From positions 124,001 to 188,000 of the forward strand of contig NZ_JAJNDV010000001.1 of NCBI RefSeq assembly GCF_021043375.1: 64,000 bases of DNA, in the 5' to 3' direction. A model generated the notes under the pieces. The model worked only from the letters and a program-made list of their open reading frames with translations, was not told the origin of the DNA and did no database searches. Position 1 is the first letter of the stretch. Each line of letters opens with the position of its first letter. Shown piece after piece: positions 50,469 through 58,884 of the stretch. Origin of the DNA: Sphingomonas sp. IC-56 (GTDB lineage: Bacteria > Pseudomonadota > Alphaproteobacteria > Sphingomonadales > Sphingomonadaceae). The position numbers were made by a program, and so were the translations under genes.

Positions 50469-50804
50469 CTATTCCACCAGTTTCATCAGGCGGCGTTCCA
50501 CGGGAGCCAGCACTGGCCCTAACTCGTGGCCCCGCTTCAGAATGGTGCCCGCCTCGTTGACGAGCGCCCAGATACCCTGGCGATTCCGCAAGGCGGGTCG
50601 CTTCTCGACTCGGTACTCGGGCCGCTCGGCTGAGCGACGGAAAGCGGCAAAGATCGCCGCATCCGCATCAAGCTGGATCGCATAATCCTTCCAATGCCCG
50701 GCAGCGACCATTCGCCCGTAAAGGTCGAGGATGCGAGTGAGTTCGGGACGATCGAAGCCGACCTGAGTCGGACGGCCGATCGGTAGCGGGGTCACGGTTC
50801 CCAT
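50469..50804 (-). CDS. DUF2794 family protein
   Basis: This 111-residue protein matches DUF2794: QVGFDRPELTRILDLYGRMVAAGHWKDYAI near the N-terminus, then EYRVEKRPALRNRQGIWALVN and GTILKRGHELGPVLAPVERRL. These proteins are widespread in Alphaproteobacteria. No function is established. ATG 50804 fits the family start; the upstream extension to 50840 lacks conserved sequence. 48 bp downstream of cysE on the same strand. Confidence 0.85.
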   Translation of the reverse strand: MGTVTPLPIGRPTQVGFDRPELTRILDLYGRMVAAGHWKDYAIQLDADAAIFAAFRRSAERPEYRVEKRPALRNRQGIWALVNEAGTILKRGHELGPVLAPVERRLMKLVE

Positions 50805-50852
50805 CACCGCGGAGTTAGGGAGGCAACGCTCCCCTCGCAAGTTCGACCCCGC

Positions 50853-51548
50853 TCAACCCAAGTTGCGGCGTCCCTCGTTGTCCGGTTCAGCCTTGGCTTC
50901 GATCATCGCATCGAGCCGCTTGCGCAGCGTCTCGATTTCGCAGCGCATCAATTCTAGCTTCTGCGTTGAGGGATCGAACATCTCGCTGCACGGCGTGCCA
51001 TAAGGAACGAATTCCCTTTGCCAGGCCTGCGCCTCGATCAGAGTCGGCTTGGCCGGGATGCCGACCATAACCGCGCCTTCGGGCACATCCTTGGTGACCA
51101 CCGCATTGGCGCCGATGCGCGCGCGGGCGCCCACATCGATCGGCCCCAATACCTGCGCGCCCGAGCCGATGATCACGCCATCGCGAAGGGTCGGGTGGCG
51201 CTTGCCCCCCACTCCATTGTCCGGGCTGGTGCCGCCCAGCGTCACGCATTGGTAGATGGTGACATCGTTGCCGATGTCGGCCGTTTCGCCGATCACCACG
51301 AAACCATGGTCGATAAAGAAGTTGCGACCGATGCTAGCGCCGGGGTGGATATCGATGCCCGTCATCCAGCGCGACCAGTGATTGACCAGCCGCGCCAGGA
51401 AGAACCAGCGCGCGCGGAACAGGCGGTTCGCGATGCGATGATAGCCAAGCGCCCAGACGCCCGGATACAGCAATATTTCCGCGCGGCTGCGCGGGGCCGG
51501 GTCGCGCGCCCGGATTGAATCGAGATACGTCGTCAGACGCTGGAACAT
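50853..51548 (-). CDS. cysE: serine O-acetyltransferase
   Basis: This 231-residue CysE of the short (EpsC-like) type transfers acetyl from acetyl-CoA to serine for cysteine synthesis. A helical N-terminus is followed by the hexapeptide-repeat helix with GIDIHPGASIGRNFFIDHG (catalytic His) and the loop TLGGTSPDNGVGGKRHPTL. C-terminal coiled residues follow. It is divergent from the TauE/SafE exporter gene; both concern sulfur. Confidence 0.94.
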   Translation of the reverse strand: MFQRLTTYLDSIRARDPAPRSRAEILLYPGVWALGYHRIANRLFRARWFFLARLVNHWSRWMTGIDIHPGASIGRNFFIDHGFVVIGETADIGNDVTIYQCVTLGGTSPDNGVGGKRHPTLRDGVIIGSGAQVLGPIDVGARARIGANAVVTKDVPEGAVMVGIPAKPTLIEAQAWQREFVPYGTPCSEMFDPSTQKLELMRCEIETLRKRLDAMIEAKAEPDNEGRRNLG

Positions 51549-51702
51549 GGCCGGTCCCCTTTTGTCGCGGCTATTTAATCGTTCGGAGCCATGAATTCCA
51601 GAAGCGCCCGCTCCCAGGCTTGCGCGGCCTAAACACTATCTGTCTTGTAGGAGTTCAAAGGCGCGGCCACCCCTTGCCGTCAAAGCAATCAAGAGGCGCT
51701 TA
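51549..51702. other. divergent regulatory region cysE / TauE-SafE
   Basis: A 154-bp gap with promoters for both neighbours expected. CTATCTGTCTTG near 51640 is AT-richer than the rest, but I could not fix a promoter, a CysB-type site or a riboswitch fold. Confidence 0.35.
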
Positions 51703-52482
51703 ATGTTCGAAGGCGTGATCATCAGCGAACTCCTCCCCTATATCGCCGCGGGCTTCGCAGCGCAGTTGGTCGACGGCGCGCTTGGCATGGCGTTCGGCGT
51801 GATTTCGAGCACGCTGCTGGTGAGCGTGCTAGGCGTCGCCCCTGCCACTGCATCGGCTGGCGTCCATGTCGTGGAAACCTTCACCACTGGCGTGTCCGGC
51901 ATCAGCCATGTGCTGCATCGAAATGTGAACTGGAAGCTGTTCGTACGGCTGCTGATCCCGGGCATCATCGGCGGCGTGCTCGGCGCCTATGTGCTGACGT
52001 CGCTCGACGCCTCCGTCACCCGTCCGTTCGTGATGGGCTATCTGGCCTGCATCGGCCTATACCTGCTGTTCCGCGCTGCCCGCTTTCCGCCGAAGCAGCG
52101 CGAGCCCAAGATCGTCGAGCCGCTCGGGTTTGCAGGCGGCTTCCTGGACGCAGCCGGCGGCGGCGGCTGGGGCCCGGTGGTGACGAGCAACCTGCTGGTT
52201 CAGGGCGCACAGCCGCGCACCACGATCGGCACGGTGAACACCACCGAGTTCTTCCTGACGCTGACCATCTCGGCATCCTTCCTGTTCCACATCGGCACCG
52301 AAGGATTTACACCCGAGTTCGTCCATCCGGTGCTCGGGCTGCTGGTCGGCGGCGTTGTTGCAGCGCCGTTCGGCGCGATGTTTGCCAAGCGCGTTCCAAC
52401 GCGGGTGCTCCTGACCCTGGTCGGCATCGTCCTGACTTTGACAAGTGTTTACAGCCTGTCGCGAGCCTTGGGCTGGCTCTGA
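51703..52482 (+). CDS. TauE/SafE (TSUP) family sulfite/anion exporter
   Basis: This 259-residue inner-membrane protein has seven to eight helices and the TSUP duplication: FAAQLVDGALGMAFGVISSTLL in the first half and GGFLDAAGGGGWGPVVTSNLL in the second. Family members export sulfite, sulfoacetate or related organosulfur compounds. The neighbouring cysE supports a sulfur role, but the exact substrate is not deducible. Confidence 0.9.
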   Translation: MFEGVIISELLPYIAAGFAAQLVDGALGMAFGVISSTLLVSVLGVAPATASAGVHVVETFTTGVSGISHVLHRNVNWKLFVRLLIPGIIGGVLGAYVLTSLDASVTRPFVMGYLACIGLYLLFRAARFPPKQREPKIVEPLGFAGGFLDAAGGGGWGPVVTSNLLVQGAQPRTTIGTVNTTEFFLTLTISASFLFHIGTEGFTPEFVHPVLGLLVGGVVAAPFGAMFAKRVPTRVLLTLVGIVLTLTSVYSLSRALGWL

Positions 52483-52546
52483 ACGGACGACTCGCTCGAT
52501 CTACGTTGAGCGAGTAAATCGATCACCGAAAGCGAAGCTCTGCGTT

Positions 52547-52574
52547 TTGCAATGCAGCGAGCCGTGCCTATATC
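52547..52574 (+). promoter_or_regulatory. ahpC promoter
   Basis: TTGCAA (52547-52552), 16-bp spacer, TATATC (52569-52574), about 30 bases before a strong GGAGG at 52600-52604 and ATG 52614. A good sigma-70 promoter. Regulation by OxyR, encoded three genes on, is likely, but I could not define its binding site. Confidence 0.6.
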
Positions 52575-52613
52575 CGCCCTCGAACCAATCACCCCTTCTG
52601 GAGGAAATCACAC

Positions 52614-53177
52614 ATGGCGCTTATTGGAAGCACGCTGAAGCCGTTCACGACCACTGCCTACAAGGAAGGCAAGTTCGTCGACGTGACGGACGCAGACGTG
52701 CGCGGCAAGTGGGCCGTGTTCTTCTTCTACCCCGCCGACTTCACCTTCGTATGCCCGACCGAGTTGGAAGACCTGGCCGACATCTATCCGCAGTTGCAGA
52801 AGATGGGCGTCGAAGTGTTCTCGGTGTCGACCGACACGCACTTCAGCCACAAGGCCTGGCACGACACCTCGCCCGCGATCGGTAAGATCAACTACTTCAT
52901 GCTCGGTGACCAGAACCACGTCCTCGCCAAGAACTTCGACGTACTGCGGGAAGGCCAGGGCTTGGCCGATCGCGGCACCTTCGTCGTTGATCCCGAAGGC
53001 GTGATCCAGCTGGTCGAAATCACGTCGGAAGGCGTCGGCCGCAACGCGACCGAACTGCTCCGCAAGATCAAGGCCGCGCAGTACATCGCCGCGCATCCCG
53101 GCGAGGTTTGCCCCGCGAAGTGGGAAGAGGGTGAAGAGACCCTGGCCCCGTCGCTCGACCTGGTCGGCAAGATCTAA
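52614..53177 (+). CDS. ahpC: alkyl hydroperoxide reductase peroxidase subunit AhpC
   Basis: This 187-residue 2-Cys peroxiredoxin reduces H2O2, organic peroxides and peroxynitrite. The peroxidatic Cys is in [18 protein letters not shown] (near residue 47). The resolving Cys is in [17 protein letters not shown] (near 166). Length and tail match AhpC exactly. It is re-reduced by AhpF, encoded next. A stable hairpin lies between the two genes. Confidence 0.98.
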   Translation: MALIGSTLKPFTTTAYKEGKFVDVTDADVRGKWAVFFFYPADFTFVCPTELEDLADIYPQLQKMGVEVFSVSTDTHFSHKAWHDTSPAIGKINYFMLGDQNHVLAKNFDVLREGQGLADRGTFVVDPEGVIQLVEITSEGVGRNATELLRKIKAAQYIAAHPGEVCPAKWEEGEETLAPSLDLVGKI

Positions 53178-53206
53178 AGTTCTACCCAGCCCCCTTGGGT
53201 GACAAT

Positions 53207-53240
53207 CGGCCCGGGGTGGACCTCTGTCCGTCCCGGGCCG
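53207..53240 (+). terminator. intercistronic hairpin between ahpC and ahpF
   Basis: CGGCCCGGG (53207-53215) pairs with CCCGGGCCG (53232-53240). Inner GGAC/GTCC pairs and G-U wobbles give a stem of about 14 pairs, followed by CTTTGTGT. It may attenuate ahpF relative to ahpC, a common way to make more peroxidase than reductase, or stabilise ahpC mRNA. Confidence 0.6.
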
Positions 53241-53268
53241 CTTTGTGTCTGATACATAAGGATTCTCC

Positions 53269-54846
53269 ATGCTCGACGCCAATCTGACGCAGCAGCTGAA
53301 GGCCTATCTGGTCAACATCCGCGAGCCCATCGAGCTCGTCGCCAGCACCGGTGACGATGCCAAGTCGCGCGAGATGGAAACGCTGCTCAACGAAATCGCC
53401 GCGCTGTCCGACAAGATCGACGTCGTTACCGGCGCCGACAAGCGGACGCCTAGCTTCATGATCCGCCGCAAGGGCACCGATATTGGTGTGCGCTTCGCCG
53501 GACTGCCGATGGGGCACGAGTTCACCTCGCTGGTGCTCGCCCTTCTTCAGGTCGGCGGCCATCCGTCCAAGGCCGCGCAGGACCTGATCGACCAGGTCAA
53601 GAACCTCGACGGCGACTTCGAATTCGAGACCTACTTCTCGCTCAGCTGCCAGAACTGTCCGGACGTGGTGCAGGCGCTGAACCTGATGGCAGTGCTTAAC
53701 CCGCGCATCAAGCACACCTCGATTGAGGGATCGCTGTTCCAGGCCGAGGTCGAGGCGCGGCAGATCATGTCGGTACCCACCGTGTACCTGAACGGCGAGC
53801 CGTTCGCCTCGGGCCGGATGGAGCTGGAGCAGATCGTCGCCAAGATCGACACCGGCGCCACCGCGCGCGCTGCCGAGAAGATCAAGAACAAGGACCCATT
53901 CGAGGTTCTGGTAGTCGGCGGTGGTCCCGCCGGTGCTGCGGCCGCAATCTATTCGGCGCGCAAGGGCATCCGCACCGGCGTCGCCGCGGAGCGCTTCGGC
54001 GGTCAGGTGCTCGACACCATGTCGATCGAGAACTTCATCTCGGTGCCGCACACCGAGGGCCCGAAGTTGGCCGCGCAGCTGGAGCAGCACGTCAAGGATT
54101 ATGACGTCGACATCATGAACCTGCAGGCCGCGGCCAAGCTGATCCCGGCGAAGCGCGAAGGCGGGCTGCATGAAGTGGTGCTGGCGAACGGCGCGAGTCT
54201 GAAGGCCCGCACCGTGATCCTGTCGACCGGCGCACGCTGGCGTCAGATGAACGTGCCGGGCGAGGACGCGTACCGCAACAAGGGCGTGACGTACTGCCCG
54301 CATTGCGATGGCCCGCTCTTCAAGGGTAAGCGCGTAGCGGTGATCGGCGGCGGCAACTCAGGCGTCGAAGCGGCAATCGATCTGGCCGGCATCGTCGCGC
54401 ATGTGACCCTGATCGAATATGACAGCCAGCTTCGTGCCGACGCGGTGCTCCAGCGCAAGCTGGGATCGCTGCCCAACGTCAAGATCATCACCTCGGCACT
54501 CACCACGGAAGTGAAGGGCGATGGGTCGAAGCTGACCAGCCTGACCTACAAGGACCGCAACCACGGCACGACGCATGAGATCGAGCTGGAGGGGATCTTC
54601 GTCCAGATCGGCTTGGTGCCGAACACCGAATGGCTGAAGGGCGCTGTCGGGCTGACCCCCCGCGGCGAAATCGAGATCGACGACCGCGGCGAGACCTCGC
54701 AAAAGGGCGTGTTCGCGGCGGGCGACTGCACGACCGTGCCGTACAAGCAGATCGTGATCGCGATGGGCGCGGGCTCGACCGCTGCCCTGTCGGCGTTCGA
54801 TTACCTGATCCGGCTGCCCGCCGACATAGAAGCCGAGGCCGCGTAA
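53269..54846 (+). CDS. ahpF: alkyl hydroperoxide reductase flavoprotein AhpF
   Basis: This 525-residue NADH-dependent disulfide reductase regenerates AhpC. The N-terminal tandem thioredoxin-like domain has the redox centre [13 protein letters not shown] (near residue 128). The FAD loop [19 protein letters not shown] (near 215), the second redox pair YCPHCDGPL (near 344), the NAD loop [17 protein letters not shown], and GVFAAGDCT complete the thioredoxin-reductase-like part. Standard length. Confidence 0.98.
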   Translation: MLDANLTQQLKAYLVNIREPIELVASTGDDAKSREMETLLNEIAALSDKIDVVTGADKRTPSFMIRRKGTDIGVRFAGLPMGHEFTSLVLALLQVGGHPSKAAQDLIDQVKNLDGDFEFETYFSLSCQNCPDVVQALNLMAVLNPRIKHTSIEGSLFQAEVEARQIMSVPTVYLNGEPFASGRMELEQIVAKIDTGATARAAEKIKNKDPFEVLVVGGGPAGAAAAIYSARKGIRTGVAAERFGGQVLDTMSIENFISVPHTEGPKLAAQLEQHVKDYDVDIMNLQAAAKLIPAKREGGLHEVVLANGASLKARTVILSTGARWRQMNVPGEDAYRNKGVTYCPHCDGPLFKGKRVAVIGGGNSGVEAAIDLAGIVAHVTLIEYDSQLRADAVLQRKLGSLPNVKIITSALTTEVKGDGSKLTSLTYKDRNHGTTHEIELEGIFVQIGLVPNTEWLKGAVGLTPRGEIEIDDRGETSQKGVFAAGDCTTVPYKQIVIAMGAGSTAALSAFDYLIRLPADIEAEAA

Positions 54847-54869
54847 CCAGCACGCCTTTGTAAATGACG

Positions 54870-54901
54870 GCGGCGGTTGGGATTTGGGTCCCGGCCGCCG
54901 C
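54870..54901 (+). terminator. probable terminator after ahpF
   Basis: GCGGCGG (54870-54876) pairs with CCGCCGC (54895-54901) around an 18-nt loop that itself contains GGG/CCC. It lies between ahpF and oxyR, which therefore may have separate transcripts. Confidence 0.5.
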
Positions 54902-54975
54902 TTCCGTATCTGCACGGGCCTGGATAAATCGGCAAAACCAATCTATGATGCACCCTCAATCGACAGGGACGATCA

Positions 54976-55875
54976 GTGGCGCAAACTTACCTACCTACGC
55001 TGAAGCAGCTGCAATATCTGGTGGCGCTGCATGATGCCGGCCACTTCGGAAGGGCAGCGGAGGCGTCTTTCGTGACTCAGTCCACCCTGTCCGCTGGCAT
55101 CCGCGAGCTGGAGACGCTGATCGGCGTGGTGCTGGTCGAGCGGACGCGGCGGGTGGTACGGTTCACGCCGCTGGGCGAGCAGATCGTCGACAAGGCGCGG
55201 CGCGTGCTGCGCGAGGCGGAGGAACTAGGTGACCTTGCCCGCGCCGCCGGGCGGCCGCTATCCGGCGAGATGCGGATGAGCGTCATCCCGACGATCGCCC
55301 CCTTCCTGCTGCCCCGCATCCTGCCGCGGCTGCGCAAGGACTATCCCGAGCTGAAGCTGTACCTGCGCGAGGAGACCAGCGGCCAGGCGTGCGAGCAGCT
55401 CCACCAGGGGCGGACCGACTGCGTATTGCTGGCCCTGCCCTTTTCCTGCGGCGATGTGGAGTCGGCGCCGCTGTTCGACGACCGGCTGTTCGTCGCCTTT
55501 CGCGAAGGCGAGATGGACCCGACGCCGATGGTTCGCCCCGCCGATATCGACGAAACTCGCCTGCTGATGCTGGAGGACGGGCACTGCCTGAAGGACCATG
55601 CGCTGGCTGCGTGCAACCGGCCCGAACTGCGGGCGGAGGCAACGATGCTAGGCACCTCGCTCCACACTATGGTGCAGATGGTCGACAATGGCCTGGGCGT
55701 AACGATGCTGCCGGAGATGGCGGTGTCGGCGGGCATATTGGAGCACACCTCGGTCACCGCGCGCCCGCTGGAAGCGGAGAATGCCGCCCGGCGGATCGCA
55801 CTGGTATGGCGCAAGGCGAGTCCGCGCGAACGCGACTTCCGGCTGATGGCAGAGGTGTTGAAGCAGACCGCCTGA
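54976..55875 (+). CDS. oxyR: peroxide-sensing LysR-type regulator OxyR
   Basis: This 299-residue LysR regulator has an N-terminal winged helix (TLKQLQYLVALHDAGHFGRAAEASFVTQSTLS, in part). The redox cysteines fall in DGHCLKDHALAAC, nine residues apart as in E. coli Cys199 and Cys208, which identifies OxyR rather than a general LysR. It starts with GTG 54976. Its place directly after ahpC-ahpF indicates control of that pair. Confidence 0.95.
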   Translation: MAQTYLPTLKQLQYLVALHDAGHFGRAAEASFVTQSTLSAGIRELETLIGVVLVERTRRVVRFTPLGEQIVDKARRVLREAEELGDLARAAGRPLSGEMRMSVIPTIAPFLLPRILPRLRKDYPELKLYLREETSGQACEQLHQGRTDCVLLALPFSCGDVESAPLFDDRLFVAFREGEMDPTPMVRPADIDETRLLMLEDGHCLKDHALAACNRPELRAEATMLGTSLHTMVQMVDNGLGVTMLPEMAVSAGILEHTSVTARPLEAENAARRIALVWRKASPRERDFRLMAEVLKQTA

Positions 55876-55884
55876 GGCTGCAGT

Positions 55885-56325
55885 TCAGCCGCCCCAGCGC
55901 TCGGCGGCATGGTCGTCCGATTCCTTTGCCGCGACCCATTCCGCGGCATCGCCGCGACGCTCGCGCTTCCAGAAGGGCGCACCGGTCTTCAGCCGGTCGA
56001 TCAGGAAGGCGCAAGCTTCCAGCGCCTCCTGCCGGTGATGCGCGGCAGTACCGACGAAAACGATGCGCTCGCCTAGACGCATCCGGCCGACGCGGTGGAC
56101 GATCGTGGCGCCAAGCAGCGACCAGCGCTCGGCTGCGATCTCAGCTAGCTCGGTCAGCGCCGCCTCCGTCATGCCGGGATAATGTTCAAGCTCGAGCTCC
56201 GTCACGCCGCCGTCCGCACGGACGATGCCGGTAAAGCTGGCAATGCCCCCTGCCCCATTCGCTTCGATCGCCGCCAATTCGGTGGCGAGATTTATAGGTT
56301 CGGGAGTGACGACTACTCGGATCAT
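55885..56325 (-). CDS. moaE: molybdopterin synthase catalytic subunit
   Basis: This 146-residue MoaE inserts sulfur into precursor Z to form molybdopterin. Conserved segments are ASFTGIVRADGG, HYPGMTEAAL, HRVGRMRLGE and the active-site lysines in LKTGAPFWKRE. Its start overlaps the moaD stop. It is convergent with oxyR. Confidence 0.95.
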   Translation of the reverse strand: MIRVVVTPEPINLATELAAIEANGAGGIASFTGIVRADGGVTELELEHYPGMTEAALTELAEIAAERWSLLGATIVHRVGRMRLGERIVFVGTAAHHRQEALEACAFLIDRLKTGAPFWKRERRGDAAEWVAAKESDDHAAERWGG

Positions 56326-56573
56326 CCGCCGGTGACCGGCGGGAAGAGCGCGACTTCACGGGCGCGGCCGAGCGGCGCATCGAGCGGCACGAACTTCTGA
56401 TCAATGGCAGCGCGAAGCCGCTCGGGCTCGGCAAAAGCTTCTGCATGGCCGGGGCTGCGCTGGGCCAGCCAGGCGACGAGGTCCGCGACAGTTTTAACCT
56501 CTTCAGGTGGGTCGATGCGTTCCTGGCCGGTGCCGACGCGTTCGCGTACCCAGGCGAAATAGAGCAGCTCCAT
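56322..56573 (-). CDS. moaD: molybdopterin synthase sulfur carrier
   Basis: This 83-residue ubiquitin-fold protein ends in PPVTGG, the di-glycine tail that carries the thiocarboxylate in molybdopterin synthesis. VALFPPVTGG is the standard MoaD end. It overlaps moaE by four bases and pgsA by one. It is a housekeeping ubiquitin-fold gene, unrelated to the multiubiquitin operon at the left of the window. Confidence 0.94.
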   Translation of the reverse strand: MELLYFAWVRERVGTGQERIDPPEEVKTVADLVAWLAQRSPGHAEAFAEPERLRAAIDQKFVPLDAPLGRAREVALFPPVTGG

Positions 56574-57127
56574 CAGCTATCCATGTGCTTCAGGCCGACC
56601 CGCAGATAGTCCCAGCCGGTGATGACAGTCAGCAATGCGGCAGCCCAAAGCGCGAGCAGCGCGGCGGGCTCGACCCACTGCCATTCAGGCACTGCCCCGG
56701 TGAAGATCAGCGCACCCAAGGCACCCAGCTGAAGCGCGGTCTTCCATTTGGCAAGCCGGGAGACCGGCACCGACACCTGAATGCCGCCCAGGAATTCCCG
56801 CAGCCCCGACACTGCAATCTCGCGGGCGAGGATGATCGCTGCCGCGATCACGTGCCAGTCGGCGATGATACCCTTGGCCGCGAGCACCAGGATGACCGCC
56901 GCCACCATGATCTTGTCGGCGATCGGGTCTAGGAACACGCCCAGCTTGGATACGGTACCCTGCGTGCGGGCGAGGTACCCGTCGAAATAATCTGTCACGC
57001 CCATCGCCACATACAGTGCGAACGCAACGGCGTAGCCGGCGGGCCATTCAGGCCACCACAGGAAGGCCACCAGCAGCGGCAGCGCAAGAATGCGCGAGAG
57101 CGTCAGGATGTTCGGCAGCGTCCACAT
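56573..57127 (-). CDS. pgsA: CDP-diacylglycerol-glycerol-3-phosphate 3-phosphatidyltransferase
   Basis: This 184-residue integral membrane enzyme of phosphatidylglycerol synthesis has the CDP-alcohol phosphotransferase motif DYFDGYLARTQGTVSKLG continuing FLDPIADK near residues 47-73, with all Asp residues present. Four to five membrane helices. Start MWTLPNILTLSRI is typical. First gene of a pgsA-moaD-moaE unit. Confidence 0.95.
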   Translation of the reverse strand: MWTLPNILTLSRILALPLLVAFLWWPEWPAGYAVAFALYVAMGVTDYFDGYLARTQGTVSKLGVFLDPIADKIMVAAVILVLAAKGIIADWHVIAAAIILAREIAVSGLREFLGGIQVSVPVSRLAKWKTALQLGALGALIFTGAVPEWQWVEPAALLALWAAALLTVITGWDYLRVGLKHMDS

Positions 57128-57243
57128 GCAGCCGCTCTAACACCGCCCGGCGTTCAGCGGAATAAGCCGTTGCTGCCACGGGCGGGCACCGGTATGCCAC
57201 GGCAACATCGGGCGGAACACCGCCGCTGGGGAGCAAGTACAGC

Positions 57244-58536
57244 ATGATCGGTGCGCTCGGGTTGATGAAGGAGCGCCGCTTCCTCCCCCTGTTCGTGACG
57301 CAGTTCCTGGGGGCGTTCAACGACAACCTCTTCAAGAACGCGATGATATTCTTCGCGACCTACCAGATCTTCAACTCGGTGGAGGAAGAGACGCGCTTCA
57401 GCGCCATCGCCACGGGCATCTTCATCCTGCCCTTCTTCCTGTTCTCCGCGTTAGCCGGACAGCTGGCCGACAGCTACGACAAGGCACGGATCATGCGGAT
57501 CATCAAGGCCGCCGAGGTGGGCATCATGCTGGTCGGCGCCGCTGGCATCTTCATCAAGAGCCTGCCGCTGATGCTGGTCGCACTCGTCGGCATGGGCGTT
57601 CACTCGACGTTCTTCGGACCAATCAAATACGCGATCATCCCGCAGCACATGGCGGAAGACGAAGTGCTGGGCGCCACCGGGATGGTGGAGGCCGGGACCT
57701 ATATCGCGATCCTGTGCGGCACGATCGCCGGTGGGCTGATCAGCCCGACCTTTGCCGCGTTCGCCGTCATCGGCGTAGCGTGCATCGGGTGGCTTGCGTC
57801 CTTGAAGATCCCGCCGGCGCCCCCGCTCACTAAGCTGAAGATCGACTACAACATCTTCCGCTCGTCCTACCGGCTGATCGCCGCGACGATGCACATCCGC
57901 AGGCTGTATTTGGCGATCATTGCGATTAGCGTGTTCTGGACGATCGCCGCAGTGCTGGGCGTCCTGTTCCCGCCGCTGGTGAAGAACGTGTTCCACGCGC
58001 AGAAGGATGTGGCGAGCGTGTTCCTCGGCATCTTCTCGGTCGGGATCGCGATCGGATCGGTAATCATCAACCGGCTGCTCAAGGGCGAAGTGTCGGCGAA
58101 GTACGCGGTCGCATCGGTGCTCGCGATGGCGGTGTTCGTGATCGACTTCCACTTCACCGCACGTTTCTGGCCGGTCGGGGAAGGCCCGCTTCTCGACACC
58201 GCCGACTTCATTGCCCATCCAGCGGCGTGGCACGTGCTGGCAGACTTAGCGATGATCGCGATTACCGGCGGCATGTTCGTTGTGCCGCTCTATGCCTTCC
58301 TGACCACCACGGTGGAGAAGTCGCAGACCGCGCGGACGGTGGCGGCGAACAACATCGTGAACTCAGGGGCGATGGTGATCGGGTCGGTGGGCATTTTCGG
58401 CATCACCAACATTCCCGGCGTCAGCGTAGCGGACTGCATGTGGGTGGTGGTGGCGCTGTGCCTGGCATCAGCCTGGTGCGCGTGGCGGCTGCGGCAGGCC
58501 GAGCATGCGCCGCATGACCCGGACCTGATCCCCTAA
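57244..58536 (+). CDS. LplT-like MFS transporter
   Basis: This 430-residue protein has twelve membrane helices. FLPLFVTQFLGAFNDNLFKNAMI at the N-terminus, GQLADSYDKARIM and VGMGVHSTFFGPIKYAIIPQ are hallmarks of the lysophospholipid transporter (LplT) branch of the major facilitator superfamily. In other bacteria this domain is fused to acyltransferase and acyl-ACP synthetase (Aas). Here it stands alone. It would flip lysophospholipid inward for re-acylation, and the neighbouring pgsA fits a lipid theme. Confidence 0.88.
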   Translation: MIGALGLMKERRFLPLFVTQFLGAFNDNLFKNAMIFFATYQIFNSVEEETRFSAIATGIFILPFFLFSALAGQLADSYDKARIMRIIKAAEVGIMLVGAAGIFIKSLPLMLVALVGMGVHSTFFGPIKYAIIPQHMAEDEVLGATGMVEAGTYIAILCGTIAGGLISPTFAAFAVIGVACIGWLASLKIPPAPPLTKLKIDYNIFRSSYRLIAATMHIRRLYLAIIAISVFWTIAAVLGVLFPPLVKNVFHAQKDVASVFLGIFSVGIAIGSVIINRLLKGEVSAKYAVASVLAMAVFVIDFHFTARFWPVGEGPLLDTADFIAHPAAWHVLADLAMIAITGGMFVVPLYAFLTTTVEKSQTARTVAANNIVNSGAMVIGSVGIFGITNIPGVSVADCMWVVVALCLASAWCAWRLRQAEHAPHDPDLIP

Positions 58537-58700
58537 AGCAGGAACGTGTAGAAGCAGACGAAGAAGGCGCTGAAGCTCAAAGCGAAGAGCTTCACGTCAT
58601 TGTCGTCGCGCTCGATCCTGGCACGGGCCACGGCTCGGCGGACATGGCTGCGGAAGGGGTGGCGTTGGGCATGGCCCTCGATCACTAGGCGGCGCTGCAT
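58533..58700 (-). CDS. small single-helix membrane protein, 55 residues
   Basis: The frame runs from ATG 58700 to TAG 58533 and encodes MQRRLVIEGHAQRHPFRSH followed by basic residues and a C-terminal hydrophobic helix (LFALSFSAFFVCFYTFLL). The stop overlaps the convergent transporter stop by two bases. The amphipathic basic N-terminus plus one helix is a plausible inner-membrane microprotein. No family known to me. Confidence 0.6.
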   Translation of the reverse strand: MQRRLVIEGHAQRHPFRSHVRRAVARARIERDDNDVKLFALSFSAFFVCFYTFLL

Positions 58701-58884
58701 GGTGTATTGTTAACGCTTTGTTTACGATTTCGACCAGCGGTAGTTTTCCGCGGCAGCGTCCAGCTTCGGAACAGATGGACAGCATCTTGTAGACGCGGAA
58801 ATTCGCAATCCGAGGTGTGGCTTGCTTTGGGGGAGTCCGTCCCCTACGCCGGTGACGATACCAATGTGATACCGGAGACCAGGG

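Noticed and set aside
52483..52546. An OxyR binding site upstream of ahpC
   Set aside because: Several GATC/ATCG motifs occur, but no ATAG-N7-CTAT pattern with the right spacing could be fixed.
56322..56573. moaD as part of the ubiquitin-like system
   Set aside because: It has the ubiquitin fold and a di-glycine end but sits with moaE and pgsA in the core chromosome. It is molybdopterin synthase.
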